Of a stretch of 64,000 nucleotides of DNA, positions 9,775-17,990 are shown in pieces. Source of the stretch: an uncultured Oceanisphaera sp. (lineage in GTDB: Bacteria; Pseudomonadota; Gammaproteobacteria; Enterobacterales; Aeromonadaceae); the NCBI RefSeq assembly GCF_947495715.1, contig NZ_CANLZU010000015.1, positions 1 to 64,000 of the forward strand. Direction: 5' to 3'. The notes below the pieces were generated by a model. That model searched no databases. It was not told the DNA's origin and saw only the letters and a list, made by a program, of their open reading frames with translations. The stretch's first letter is position 1; every line of letters starts with the position of its first letter. Position numbers and translations under genes: made by a program.

Positions 9775-9882
9775 AGAGGTAACAGGGTTGCCTCCCTCGA
9801 CACGCCATAAACCCATCCATGGGGGCTCGGAAATGCCGTCCATGGCATTTCACGGTCGCGAGAGGCAATCCCTGTTACCTCT
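9775..9882. repeat. Two-hairpin repeat copy E inside terminal inverted repeats
   Basis: A 108-bp unit bounded by near-perfect inverted repeats (AGAGGTAACAGGG...TTGCCTC on the left, the complement with one extra base on the right). Inside, read on the minus strand, are hairpin 1 GAAATGCC-ATGGAC-GGCATTTC (9830-9851) and hairpin 2 CCC-ATGGAT-GGG (9812-9823), then TTTATGGCGTGTCG. The terminal inverted repeats give it the look of a miniature mobile element. Confidence 0.72.
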
Positions 9883-9916
9883 TCTTTACACCGGCATCGC
9901 CTGTTAGCGCTGTCCG

Positions 9917-9939
9917 GTAGCTGCCACTTTAGTTGGCAG
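9917..9939 (+). repeat. GTAG-headed palindrome (class 2)
   Basis: GTAG followed by CTGCCACTTTAGTTGGCAG. The same class occurs on the other strand at 10478-10500 and 61033-61055 (CCGCCAACTGAAGTGGCGG then CTAC), with a degraded copy at 54356-54378. Confidence 0.65.
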
Positions 9940-10058
9940 GCCCGGCGAAGCTGGGCAAGTAGCCACGGCGCCGAGCTTGACCATGTTCGTTTGTCTGACG
10001 GTTTGCGCCACATAAATGGGCGTCTACGAGACTGAGCCGGGCATCACAGGCACCGATT

Positions 10059-10079
10059 GTAGGTCGAATTTATTCGACC
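10059..10079 (+). repeat. GTAG-headed palindrome (class 1)
   Basis: Carries the GGTCGAATTTATTCGACC core seen at 8246, with one G fewer between head and palindrome. Together with 9775-9882 and 9917-9939, it accounts for most of the 522-bp gene-free stretch 9652-10173. Confidence 0.7.
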
Positions 10080-10173
10080 GTTGGTGCAGCAACCAGTCTG
10101 GACGGATCCATTGAAACTCGGTATTTGAGCGAACTATGCTGAAAGCTGCGGTATGGACCCGGCAGGAGGATGC

Positions 10174-10399
10174 ATGAATCGCCGATGGATAAAAATACTG
10201 TCTCTGTTGATGATTCTGGCACCGGGAGCAGGGCTGGCGGCGACGGTTCGGGCCCGGCTTGACGACAATGGCCTGCAGCATTATCCGCTTTACTCCCCGG
10301 GCTACGGGTCAGATTTCCTTCTACTGCGAGGAAAAGCTCATGTTCTTTCGCAGCCATCAGGAGCGTGGCATGGCAGGTGTGTTGGAAGTGGTGGAGTAA
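10174..10399 (+). pseudogene. Small exported protein, probably frameshifted
   Basis: Starts with ATG at 10174 behind AGGAGGA (10164-10170) and encodes a clear signal peptide (MNRRWIKILSLLMILAPGAG, then LAATV). The frame read from the start drifts into low-quality sequence near residue 45. A one-base shift around 10305-10312 gives a natural ending: GQISFYCEEKLMF, then FRSHQERGMAGVLEVVE and a stop at 10397-10399. The total length is one base over a multiple of three, as expected for one inserted base. I do not recognise the family. If the shift is a sequencing error, this is an intact periplasmic protein of about 75 residues. Confidence 0.5.
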
Positions 10400-10477
10400 A
10401 TGACATCGGCTGACCATGCCGTTCATCTTTAAGTAATCAACAGATTGAGGTTCGGTTTATCTTCGGAGTGCACTGTT

Positions 10478-10723
10478 CCGCCAGCTGAAGCGGCGGCTAC
10501 CGGGAGACTCGAATATTGAGGGTTGCTTCTACAGGCGGCGCCGGAATTGACGGGAGGGCAAAGGGATCTGCTCGGCCGACCATCCGCGCCACGGATGGCA
10601 CGGCTGAGCCTCCAGGGAGGGATTTACGGCGAGTCGGCGGAGCGGGCCCTTTGTCCGACGGGTATCTCAGCTATCGTGCAATGTTCTCGGTCGATTACTC
10701 TCAGCACTAAACAGCGACCCTAC
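10478..10723 (+). repeat. Composite repeat: class 2 palindrome, two-hairpin copy A, class 1 palindrome
   Basis: In order: CCGCCAGCTGAAGCGGCGG plus CTAC (10478-10500); then GACGGGAGG and hairpin 1 CCGCGCC-ACGGAT-GGCACGG (10584-10603, one mismatch); hairpin 2 TCC-AGGGAG-GGA (10611-10622) and the TTTACGGCGAGTCGG flank; and a class 1 palindrome with an enlarged loop ending CCCTAC (10689-10723). It fills most of the 472-bp gap 10400-10871. The rest, 10724-10860, shows nothing I can name. Confidence 0.7.
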
Positions 10724-10871
10724 ACAAGATCGCGGAGTATGTGGAAACGAGACCCGGTTTATCCTCTGTGCGTTTTGATTTTCTGCTCGTTATTGTGGTG
10801 AATGAGGGTAGGGGATTTCTGCCCGGCTGCCCTTGCTATGCTGAAAACAGTTAGCGGAGCCGGGGGAAAGA

Positions 10872-11498
10872 ATGAGCGGATTGTTATTGCTGATGGCGTT
10901 AATGCTGACGAGTACGCCTCTGCCGGATTCGGGGCCGCTGCAAGAGGCGCTGGCAAGATTTGAACGGCTCGAGGGCTACCGGCTGGCGCTGCGCAGCGAA
11001 GGGCCGGGCGGTAATCAGCAACTGCGCTACGCCTACCGCAAGCCCGGCCTGGTGCGAATGGATGTGCAGTCCCCTTATGCGGGGGCGGTGCTGATTTATC
11101 GCCCCGTCAGCCGGCAGGTGCGGCTCTGGCCCTTTGGCCTGAGCTGGCCGTCGGTGGCGCTCAGCCCCGAGCACCCGCTGGTGACCAGCTCGCGGGGCCA
11201 CCGGGTCGACAAGTCCGATGTGGGGGTGCTGCTGCGCCGGGTGTTACAGCTGCAGCAGGCGGGAGAGTTGGTGGTGCAGCAGTCGGCCACCTTTCGCGGC
11301 CGGGCGGTGTGGCATCTGGTGATAACGGGGCCGGCAGGGCCGAATGGAGTGGCACGTTACGAGCTGTGGCTCGATCAGTCGTCGCTGTTTCCGCTTAAGG
11401 TGATCGGCAGCGATGACAGGGGGAACCGGCTGGAAACCGTCTGGCTGGAACAGATTGAGCTCGATCCCGTCTTTACCGACAACTTCTTCACGCCCTGA
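10872..11498 (+). CDS. LolA-like outer-membrane lipoprotein carrier family protein
   Basis: 208 residues with a short hydrophobic N-terminus (SGLLLLMALMLTSTPLP) that looks like a signal peptide. Strand pattern and motifs (LRYAYRKPGLVRMDV, then a run ending WLDQSSLFPLKVIGSD) fit the half-barrel of LolA/DUF1571-type proteins that bind acyl chains. It is not adjacent to ftsK or rarA, where true lolA usually sits, so it is probably a paralogue rather than LolA itself. It may work with the tiny frame directly downstream. Function is inferred from fold only. Confidence 0.6.
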   Translation: MSGLLLLMALMLTSTPLPDSGPLQEALARFERLEGYRLALRSEGPGGNQQLRYAYRKPGLVRMDVQSPYAGAVLIYRPVSRQVRLWPFGLSWPSVALSPEHPLVTSSRGHRVDKSDVGVLLRRVLQLQQAGELVVQQSATFRGRAVWHLVITGPAGPNGVARYELWLDQSSLFPLKVIGSDDRGNRLETVWLEQIELDPVFTDNFFTP

Positions 11499-11512
11499 GT
11501 GGGAGTGGCGCC

Positions 11513-11647
11513 ATGACACACTATGACCTGATCACTGTTGTGGCCGCGCTGGTGGCTCGGCCGCTGTTTGTGTGGAGCCATAACGCCATGATGGAAAATG
11601 GCGCCCTGGGGTTGTCGCGCTGGCTGCTTAACGGCGGCCGGAGTTGA
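11513..11647 (+). CDS. Possible small protein, 44 residues
   Basis: An ATG 14 bp past the LolA-like stop, behind GGGAGTGG, opens a 44-residue frame (MTHYDLITVVAALVARPLFV..., ending LNGGRS) that stops 10 bp before the convergent tyrR end. The amphipathic N-terminal stretch could contact a membrane. It fits the space exactly and has a ribosome site, but I know no homologue, so it is tentative. Confidence 0.35.
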   Translation: MTHYDLITVVAALVARPLFVWSHNAMMENGALGLSRWLLNGGRS

Positions 11648-11657
11648 ACGGGTGCTG

Positions 11658-13208
11658 TTACTTCTTGTGCTTGCCGATGCCGTAATCCTTGAGCTTGTTG
11701 GCGATGGCGGTGTGGGAGATGTTGAGCCGCTTGGCCAGCTGACGGGTAGAAGGATACTCCGGATAAAGCCGCTCCAGCAGCATGCGTTCGAACCCTTTGA
11801 CTGCGTCGTCCAGCGAGCCTTCGCACAGGGTGTCCAGTCCCTGCAGGCTGTTTTGTTCCGGCAGGGCCAGCTCGGTCAGGCTCAGTTCGTCCCCTTCCAG
11901 CAGGCTGATGGCCCGATACAGGCTGTGGCGCAGCTGGCGCACGTTGCCCGGCCAGGGGTAATGCTGCAGGTACTCGCTCAAACTGGCAGCCAGCCGGGGG
12001 CGGGGGCGTTCCAGCTCGGCGGCGAAGCGAATGCAGAAGTGCTGGGCCAGCGGCAATATGTCTTTCTGCCGTTCGCGCAGCGGCGGAATGCGCAGGTTGA
12101 GCACGTTGAGCCGATAGAACAGATCCTGCCGAAACTGGCCGCCCTGCACCAGGGTGGCCAGATCCTGCTGGGTGGTGCAAATCACCCGAATATCCACCTT
12201 GACCTCCTGCTCGTCGCCGAGGCGACGGAAGACGCCGTCCTGCAGCACCCGCAGCAGCTTCATCTGCATCAGTGCCGACATCTCGCCGATTTCATCCAGC
12301 GCCAGGGTGCCGCCGTTGGCCTGATCCAGCACGCCGCGCTTGCCCTGAGTGTTGTTGCCAAAGGCGCCGGGAGCGTAGCCGAACAGCTCGTTTTCGGCGG
12401 CGTCGTCGGGGATGGCGGCGCAGTTGAGCAGAATAAAGGGGCCTTCACCGCGCAGGCTGGCCTGATGACAGGCGCGGGCCAGCAGCTCCTTGCCGGTGCC
12501 GGTTTCGCCCTGTATCAACAGCGGGGCGTCCAGGGTAGCGAGCCGGCGCGCTTCGCGCAGCAGCTTGTCCATCGCCGGGCTCTGGGCGATAAAGCCGTCG
12601 AAGTGGCCGCTGTCGCGGCTGCGCATCACCTTGAAATGCTGGCCGATGCGATAGGCGGATTTAAACACCACCACGGCGCCGGCCAGGCTTTGTTCGCCGG
12701 ATTCTTCGGTCACCCAGATGGGCAAAAAGTCGGCCAGATAGGGTTCGCCGTCGAGGGTGACTTTTTCGCTCAGCGGCTGGGGCGAGGGTTGCTCCAGCCA
12801 GCGCGCCACATGCACGCCTTTCAGTAACGGGCCCATGGGTTGCTGCACCAGCTGCTGCGGGCTTTGGTTCAGCAGGGCGCAGGCGGCATCGTTGGCCAGG
12901 GTGATCTGGCCCTGGGTGTCGAGTGCCACCACCGCATCGGGCAGCGCCTTGAGCAGCGCCATAATGGCGTTATGCTCTTGCTCCGAGGGCATGCAGGCGA
13001 TGGTTTTAACATCAAACACCCCGGGAATGCGACGAATGGCCGGCATCAGGTGCTGCAGAGCGGCAAAGTCGAGGGTGGGGAAGTTGAGATAAATGATGCC
13101 GCTGATATCGATTTCGATACCGCGCAAATCAATCTGGTGTGCCACCAGTATGTCCAGCAGTTCCCGGGTGAGCCCCAGGCGGTCTTCACAGGTTACTTTT
13201 AAGCGCAT
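11658..13208 (-). CDS. tyrR: Transcriptional regulator TyrR
   Basis: 516 residues; E. coli TyrR has 513. Order: ACT domain (1-72), PAS domain (78-185), AAA+ domain (about 205-430) with Walker A GETGTGKE, and a C-terminal helix-turn-helix (about 480-510, STRQLAKRLNISHTAI). The loop where sigma-54 activators carry GAFTGA here reads ENELFGYAPGAFGN, as in TyrR, so it acts with sigma-70. It controls aromatic amino acid synthesis and transport, with Tyr/Phe/Trp and ATP as ligands. A TyrR box lies in its own leader. Confidence 0.95.
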   Translation of the reverse strand: MRLKVTCEDRLGLTRELLDILVAHQIDLRGIEIDISGIIYLNFPTLDFAALQHLMPAIRRIPGVFDVKTIACMPSEQEHNAIMALLKALPDAVVALDTQGQITLANDAACALLNQSPQQLVQQPMGPLLKGVHVARWLEQPSPQPLSEKVTLDGEPYLADFLPIWVTEESGEQSLAGAVVVFKSAYRIGQHFKVMRSRDSGHFDGFIAQSPAMDKLLREARRLATLDAPLLIQGETGTGKELLARACHQASLRGEGPFILLNCAAIPDDAAENELFGYAPGAFGNNTQGKRGVLDQANGGTLALDEIGEMSALMQMKLLRVLQDGVFRRLGDEQEVKVDIRVICTTQQDLATLVQGGQFRQDLFYRLNVLNLRIPPLRERQKDILPLAQHFCIRFAAELERPRPRLAASLSEYLQHYPWPGNVRQLRHSLYRAISLLEGDELSLTELALPEQNSLQGLDTLCEGSLDDAVKGFERMLLERLYPEYPSTRQLAKRLNISHTAIANKLKDYGIGKHKK

Positions 13209-13233
13209 GGTAATGTCTTGAACCTCATAGAGG

Positions 13234-13251
13234 TGTAAATAATACCTTACA
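13234..13251 (-). promoter_or_regulatory. TyrR box upstream of tyrR
   Basis: TGTAAA-N6-CTTACA matches the TyrR operator TGTAAA-N6-TTTACA at 11 of 12 defined positions. It is 26 bp upstream of the tyrR start, implying autoregulation. It also lies in the divergent region shared with the thioesterase gene, whose start is 184 bp away. Confidence 0.75.
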
Positions 13252-13434
13252 CCCGCCGGCGATACGAGCCTGCACCGGGATGACCTGTGCCACAGTCTGC
13301 AAAAAAGTCGTTATTTTCGGTCACAAACGGTTTACGACGGGGGCCGGCTCATACATCCTTAGCGCCGTCATCCGGCCCGCTGCCGGGAAGATAACAAACA
13401 GTCTATTCAGTAAAGCTAATTTTCAGGTGAAGTA

Positions 13435-14001
13435 ATGAGCGAAGTGGTTTTCAGAACGGTCAAGTCGTCGCAGGTGATCCTCAAGGAACTGATGGTGCCT
13501 TCTTATGCCAATTTCGGCGGCAAGGTGCACGGTGGCATCATTTTGTCGTTAATGGACAAAATCGCCTATACCTGCGCAGCCACTCATGCTCAGGGCTATT
13601 GTGTCACCGCCTCGGTCGACTCGGTGGACTTCGTCAACCCGGTGGAAGTGGGCGAGCTGCTTACCCTGTATGCGTCGGTCAACTACGTGGGTAAGAGCTC
13701 GATGGAAGTGGGCATCAAGGTGGTGTCGGAAGACTTCAAACAAGGCATCGTCAAGCACACCAATACCTCTTACTTCACCATGGTGGCGCTGGATGAAGAA
13801 ACCCGCAAGCCCACCCCGGTGGCCGGTTTGCAGCTGGAAGACGAAGAAGAAATGCGCCGGTTCGTGATGGGCAAACTGCGCAAGAAACTGCGCCGCGCGC
13901 ACCAGAAGGAAATTAACGATATTCGCCAGGCGCTGGACCAGGATTTGAGCCAGGCGATGACCGAACTGGAAGGCGAAAACTGCCTGCTGCCCCGGGGTTA
14001 A
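13435..14001 (+). CDS. Acyl-CoA thioesterase (hotdog fold)
   Basis: 188 residues. A YciA/BFIT-like hotdog domain at about 10-125, with NFGGKVHGGIILSLMDKIAY carrying the helix and acidic active-site region. It should hydrolyse acyl-CoA to free acid and CoA. It is longer than YciA (about 130) because of a basic, probably helical C-terminal tail from residue 140 (GKLRKKLRRAHQKEI). Its stop is 12 bp before the MocR-type gene, which suggests one transcript. The acyl specificity is not visible. Confidence 0.88.
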   Translation: MSEVVFRTVKSSQVILKELMVPSYANFGGKVHGGIILSLMDKIAYTCAATHAQGYCVTASVDSVDFVNPVEVGELLTLYASVNYVGKSSMEVGIKVVSEDFKQGIVKHTNTSYFTMVALDEETRKPTPVAGLQLEDEEEMRRFVMGKLRKKLRRAHQKEINDIRQALDQDLSQAMTELEGENCLLPRG

Positions 14002-14013
14002 GCGTTTGCCGTC

Positions 14014-15432
14014 ATGACCCGATACGAGCAGCTGGCCCAACAGCTGCGTGAGCAGATCCGTACCGGGGTCTGGCAAGAGGGCGACAAGTTGCCCTCGCTG
14101 CGCGAAACGGTACGGCGGTCGGGACTGAGCCTGATGACGGTGCTCAGCGCCTATCAACTGCTTGAAAGCCAGGGCTGGGTGCGTTCCCGTCCCCAGTCCG
14201 GCTATTTTGTCGCCCCCGCCCGGGAGGCGACCCGATATTCCTTCCCGCAACAGCCGCTGCAGCCGGCAGAAACGGTAGACATCAACGCCTTTATCTTCAG
14301 CGTGTTGCAGGCCGGTAACAATCCCGACTGCGTGGCGCTGGGCTCTGCCTTTCCCGATCCGTCGCTGTTTCCCCAGCATCAGTTGTCCCGCGCTCTGATC
14401 CGGGTGGCCCGCCAGATGCACGCCGACGTTACCGGCGTAACGCTGCCGCCGGGCTGTGCCGATTTACGCCGCAGCATCGCCCAGCGTTATGCCGCCCGGG
14501 GCATGGAGATTTCGCCCGACGAAATCGTGATCACCTCGGGCGCACTGGAGGCGCTCAACCTCAGCCTGCAGGCCCTGACCCAACCCGGCGACTGGGTGGT
14601 GGTGGAGTCGCCGGCGTTTTACGGTGCCCTGCAGGCGATAGAGCGGCATCATCTCAAGGCGGTGGCGGTGGCCACGGATCCGCAGCAGGGCATGGATCTG
14701 GATGCGCTGGCCCAGGCGTTGCAGCAGTATCCGGTCAAGGCCTGCTGGCTGATGAGCCATTGCCAGAACCCCTTGGGCGGTACCATGCCGGATGCCAACA
14801 AGCAGCGGCTGCTGGCGCTGCTGGCCGAGCACCAGGTCAGCCTGATTGAAGACGACGTTTACGGCGAGCTGTATGCGGGGCTGACGCCACCGCGCCCGGC
14901 CAAGGCCTGGGACACGCAAGGGCGGGTGCTGCATTGTGGCTCCTTTTCCAAGACGCTGGCCACCGGCTTTCGTATCGGCTGGGTGGCGGCGGGGCAGCAG
15001 GCCGAGGCCATTCAGCGGCTGCAGCTGATGAGCACGCTGTCGACCAGTGCGCCCATGCAGCTGGCGCTGGCCGATTACCTGTCTTCGCACCGTTACGACA
15101 AGCACCTGCATACCCTGCGCCGCACCCTGGAACAGCGCAAACACATTTTTTACCGGGCCATCCAGCGGGAGTTTCCCGCCTCAATACGAGTGTATTACGC
15201 CGAAGGCAGCTACTTTCTGTGGCTGGAATTGCCGGCGCATTGCTGTGCCACCCGTTTATACCGGCAAGCGCTCAAGGCGGGCATCACCATAGCACCGGGG
15301 CGCATGTTTGCCGCCGGCGAGCAGTACCGGCACTGCTTTCGGCTCAATGCCTCGCTGCCCTGGAATGCCCGCAGCGAAGCGGCCATCAAGCAGTTGGCGG
15401 CCCTGATTGCCGAGCAAGTTGCCTTGCGCTGA
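14014..15432 (+). CDS. MocR/PdxR-type regulator with aminotransferase domain
   Basis: 472 residues. An N-terminal GntR winged helix (1-70, GDKLPSLRETVRRSGLSLMT) is linked to a type I aminotransferase domain (about 110-470) with the PLP lysine in GSFSKTLATGF. Family members sense amino-compound or vitamin B6 ligands through PLP and are usually regulators rather than enzymes. It follows the thioesterase gene by 12 bp. The effector is unknown; no gene it obviously controls lies alongside. Confidence 0.88.
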   Translation: MTRYEQLAQQLREQIRTGVWQEGDKLPSLRETVRRSGLSLMTVLSAYQLLESQGWVRSRPQSGYFVAPAREATRYSFPQQPLQPAETVDINAFIFSVLQAGNNPDCVALGSAFPDPSLFPQHQLSRALIRVARQMHADVTGVTLPPGCADLRRSIAQRYAARGMEISPDEIVITSGALEALNLSLQALTQPGDWVVVESPAFYGALQAIERHHLKAVAVATDPQQGMDLDALAQALQQYPVKACWLMSHCQNPLGGTMPDANKQRLLALLAEHQVSLIEDDVYGELYAGLTPPRPAKAWDTQGRVLHCGSFSKTLATGFRIGWVAAGQQAEAIQRLQLMSTLSTSAPMQLALADYLSSHRYDKHLHTLRRTLEQRKHIFYRAIQREFPASIRVYYAEGSYFLWLELPAHCCATRLYRQALKAGITIAPGRMFAAGEQYRHCFRLNASLPWNARSEAAIKQLAALIAEQVALR

Positions 15433-15448
15433 CCGGCTGGCACCGATG

Positions 15449-15490
15449 CACTGTTATAGTGTTTGGCGCAATAAATCACACTGTTATAGT
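15449..15490. promoter_or_regulatory. Direct repeat CACTGTTATAGT x2 upstream of ccoG
   Basis: Two identical 12-base copies (15449-15460 and 15479-15490) spaced exactly 30 bp apart, each ending in a -10-like TATAGT. They lie just after the MocR stop and about 120 bp before ccoG. The spacing, close to three helical turns, suits a regulator site, possibly for the MocR protein next door, whose family often binds direct repeats. That link is inference. Confidence 0.45.
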
Positions 15491-15609
15491 CGAATTCATC
15501 ACAACTGTTTATGTTGCCGCCTGGACGGCCATGCTCTACTGCGCGGGTCGTCGCAGGGGGTACCGGCCGGTACGCGCCTGCCTTTGTCATAACCAGCAGT
15601 GTGAGCCTT

Positions 15610-17013
15610 ATGGAAACCCCTTCTTCCCGGATTGACGTTGTTATTGACGTTGTTAATGTGTGTACCGAGCCCAGACCCATCGATCAGGGTCATGTCTATG
15701 TGCGGGCCCAGTCGGGTCGCTGGCAGCGGCTGCGCCGGCTGATTGGCTGGGGCCTGATGCTGTTGTTTCTGGTGGGGCCCTGGCTGCGCTGGAACGGCCA
15801 ACAGGCACTGCTGCTGGATTTGGAGCAGCAGCGTTTTCATCTGTTCGGCATCACCATCTGGCCGCAGGATCTGACCCTGCTGGCGCTGTTTCTGATGGTG
15901 GCCGCCTTCGGCCTCTTCTTCATTACCGCCTTTCTGGGGCGGGTCTGGTGTGGTTATCTCTGCCCGCAAACGGTGTGGACCTTCTGGTTTATCTGGATAG
16001 AAGAAAAACTGGAAGGCAGCGCCAACAAGCGCCGTCAGCTGAACAAGGCGCCCTGGAGCCTGAACAAGCTGGTGCGCAAGGGCGGCAAGCACCTGCTGTG
16101 GTGGCTGGCCTCCCTGTTGAGCGGCTTTACCTTTATCGCCTATTTTATACCGGCCGCCGAGCTGGGTGCCGGCCTGCTGCAGTGGTCTGCCGGGGCATTG
16201 CCGACCTTTTGGGTGGCCTTCTTCGCCCTTTGTACCTACCTCAACGCGGGCTGGATGCGGGCTATCATGTGTACCCACATGTGCCCTTATTCCCGTTTTC
16301 AGTCGGCGATGTTCGACCGGGACACCTACAGCATCGCTTACGACGCCACCCGGGGTGAACGTCGCGGGCCGCGCTCGCGCAAGGCCGATGTGGCCAGCCT
16401 GAAACTGGGCGATTGCATCGACTGCAAGCTGTGTGTGCAGGTGTGTCCCACCGGCATCGATATTCGCGATGGTCTGCAGTACGAGTGCATCAACTGCGGC
16501 GCCTGTGCCGATGCCTGTGATCAGACCATGAACCAGATGGGCTACGCCCCCGGCCTGATCCGCTATGCCAGCGAAAGCCAATTGGCCGGCGGCAAGACCC
16601 GGCTCTGGCGGCCCAAGCTGGTGGGCTATGGCGCCATGTTGTTGTTGATGCTGGCGACACTGGTCTATGCCGCCGCCACCCGGGTGCCGATGGCACTGGA
16701 TGTGCAGCGGGATCGCAATCAGCTGTTTCGGGAAACCGCGGAAGGCTGGGTAGAAAACACCTATACCTTAAAGCTGTCGAACCGGACCCAGCAGCCTCAG
16801 CAATATCGGGTACGGGTAGAAGGGCTGGACGGGGCCACCTGGCGGGGAGCAGACCAGGTGTGGGTGCCGGCAGGAGAGATCGTCAACCTGCCCATCAGCC
16901 TGGCCATGGATCCGTACCTGTTGCCCGGCAGCCTACATCCGCTGCGCTTCGTGGCCGGCCATGACGAGACGGCAGTGAGTGCCGAGAGTCAGTTCTTCAG
17001 CGCGGGGCGCTAA
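15610..17013 (+). CDS. ccoG: Cytochrome c oxidase accessory protein CcoG (FixG)
   Basis: 467 residues from ATG 15610; the frame is open further upstream but that region is non-coding in character. An inner-membrane protein with about five transmembrane segments (first at 35-55), conserved CGYLCPQTVWT and CTHMCPYSRF, then two 4Fe-4S ferredoxin motifs (CIDCKLCVQVCP and CINCGACADACD, near residues 272-305). The C-terminal Ig-like FixG domain lies on the periplasmic side. CcoG reduces copper for CcoS/CcoN assembly of cbb3 oxidase. No ccoNOP genes are in the window. Confidence 0.93.
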   Translation: METPSSRIDVVIDVVNVCTEPRPIDQGHVYVRAQSGRWQRLRRLIGWGLMLLFLVGPWLRWNGQQALLLDLEQQRFHLFGITIWPQDLTLLALFLMVAAFGLFFITAFLGRVWCGYLCPQTVWTFWFIWIEEKLEGSANKRRQLNKAPWSLNKLVRKGGKHLLWWLASLLSGFTFIAYFIPAAELGAGLLQWSAGALPTFWVAFFALCTYLNAGWMRAIMCTHMCPYSRFQSAMFDRDTYSIAYDATRGERRGPRSRKADVASLKLGDCIDCKLCVQVCPTGIDIRDGLQYECINCGACADACDQTMNQMGYAPGLIRYASESQLAGGKTRLWRPKLVGYGAMLLLMLATLVYAAATRVPMALDVQRDRNQLFRETAEGWVENTYTLKLSNRTQQPQQYRVRVEGLDGATWRGADQVWVPAGEIVNLPISLAMDPYLLPGSLHPLRFVAGHDETAVSAESQFFSAGR

Positions 17014-17064
17014 GCCGAACCCGGTGACTCACCCCGAGCTGCCGGAGTGAGGAATATGATACAG

Positions 17065-17090
17065 TGACGGCCGTTTCAGGCCGTCATTTT
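17065..17090 (+). terminator. Terminator after ccoG
   Basis: TGACGGCC-GTTTCA-GGCCGTCA followed by TTTT, 52 bp past the ccoG stop and upstream of the next gene. Confidence 0.75.
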
Positions 17091-17154
17091 CGTGGAGCGG
17101 CTCGCTACTGTCGCAGCGGCGACGCATCCGCTTGTATTGAAAAAGGGAGTAAAG

Positions 17155-17472
17155 ATGATTCACTGGCCGGCCATTATTGAGTCTGGCGACGGGCACGATT
17201 ATGTCTGGGTGGCGGGCCCGGAAGAGGTTGATGCGCAGCGACCCAACCCGGGCGATCGGCTGTTCGACAGCCAGGGTTATACGCACCTTCTGTCGCAGCA
17301 AACCGGCGGCGCCCTGTACTGGCAGCCTCTGCTGCGGTTAGTATCGCTGCCTGAGCTCAATGCCGGGCTTAAAGTCTATGCCGCCAGTCTGGGCGTCTGC
17401 TGCACCAGCAAACTGGTGGTGCGCACCCCGGCCGAGGCCATAGCACTGGTGGCCTGGCTGGAGCAGCAATAG
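17155..17472 (+). CDS. DUF4144 family protein
   Basis: 105 residues from ATG 17155, preceded by GGGAGTAAAG. The sequence (MIHWPAIIESGDGHDYVWV...) fits the small DUF4144 proteins of Shewanella, Vibrio and Aeromonas as I remember them. Soluble, no signal or membrane segment. Function unknown. A longer frame upstream has no ribosome site and runs through the terminator region. Confidence 0.7.
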   Translation: MIHWPAIIESGDGHDYVWVAGPEEVDAQRPNPGDRLFDSQGYTHLLSQQTGGALYWQPLLRLVSLPELNAGLKVYAASLGVCCTSKLVVRTPAEAIALVAWLEQQ

Positions 17473-17588
17473 AAAAGCGATAAGCCGTCAGCGTTAAGCT
17501 GTCAGTTAAAGATAAAAACAGTGCCTCCTTTTCTCCGTACCATTTACCCTCACGGTTTTTAAAGACCGCTTTATATCAGAGATAAGCC

Positions 17589-17990
17589 ATGACGTTTAAT
17601 TTACGTTGCTTTGGGTGGCTGCCGCTACTGCTGCTGGTGCAGTCCTGCAGCAGCAATTTTTTGCCATCATCACCCGCTTCAACCCAGGCCACATCGGTTG
17701 CCGGAGTACAAGGCATGGCGTCCTATTACGGCGCCCGCCATCATGGGCGCAAAACCGCCAGCGGCGAACCCTTCAACCAGCATGCGCTGACCGCGGCCCA
17801 TCGTACCCTGCCATTCGGCACCCGGGTGCGGGTGACCAACCTCAACAACAAAAAATCGGTGATCGTGCGCATCAACGACCGGGGACCCTACGCCAAGGGG
17901 CGCATCATCGATCTGTCTGCCCAGGCGGCGCGAGAGCTCAACATGATACGGGCGGGGGTGGTACCGGTGCGGGTAGAGCGGCTGGAATAG
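17589..17990 (+). CDS. rlpA: RlpA-like septal lipoprotein
   Basis: 133 residues. Lipoprotein signal with lipobox VQSC (Cys about residue 20), then one double-psi beta-barrel domain from [19 protein letters not shown] to VRVERLE. RlpA proteins bind or cleave peptidoglycan lacking stem peptides. This one is short and lacks a SPOR domain, so it is the minimal RlpA-like type rather than the full septal protein. Its last 53 bp overlap the convergent cobC gene. Confidence 0.87.
   Translation: MTFNLRCFGWLPLLLLVQSCSSNFLPSSPASTQATSVAGVQGMASYYGARHHGRKTASGEPFNQHALTAAHRTLPFGTRVRVTNLNNKKSVIVRINDRGPYAKGRIIDLSAQAARELNMIRAGVVPVRVERLE

Noticed and set aside
9648..10013. Minus-strand frame containing PSPHGWVYGVS
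   Set aside because: This text comes from the two-hairpin repeat (CCATGGATGGGTTTACGG) and appears wherever the repeat is translated; it is not a gene. The same holds for the frames at 2642-2962.
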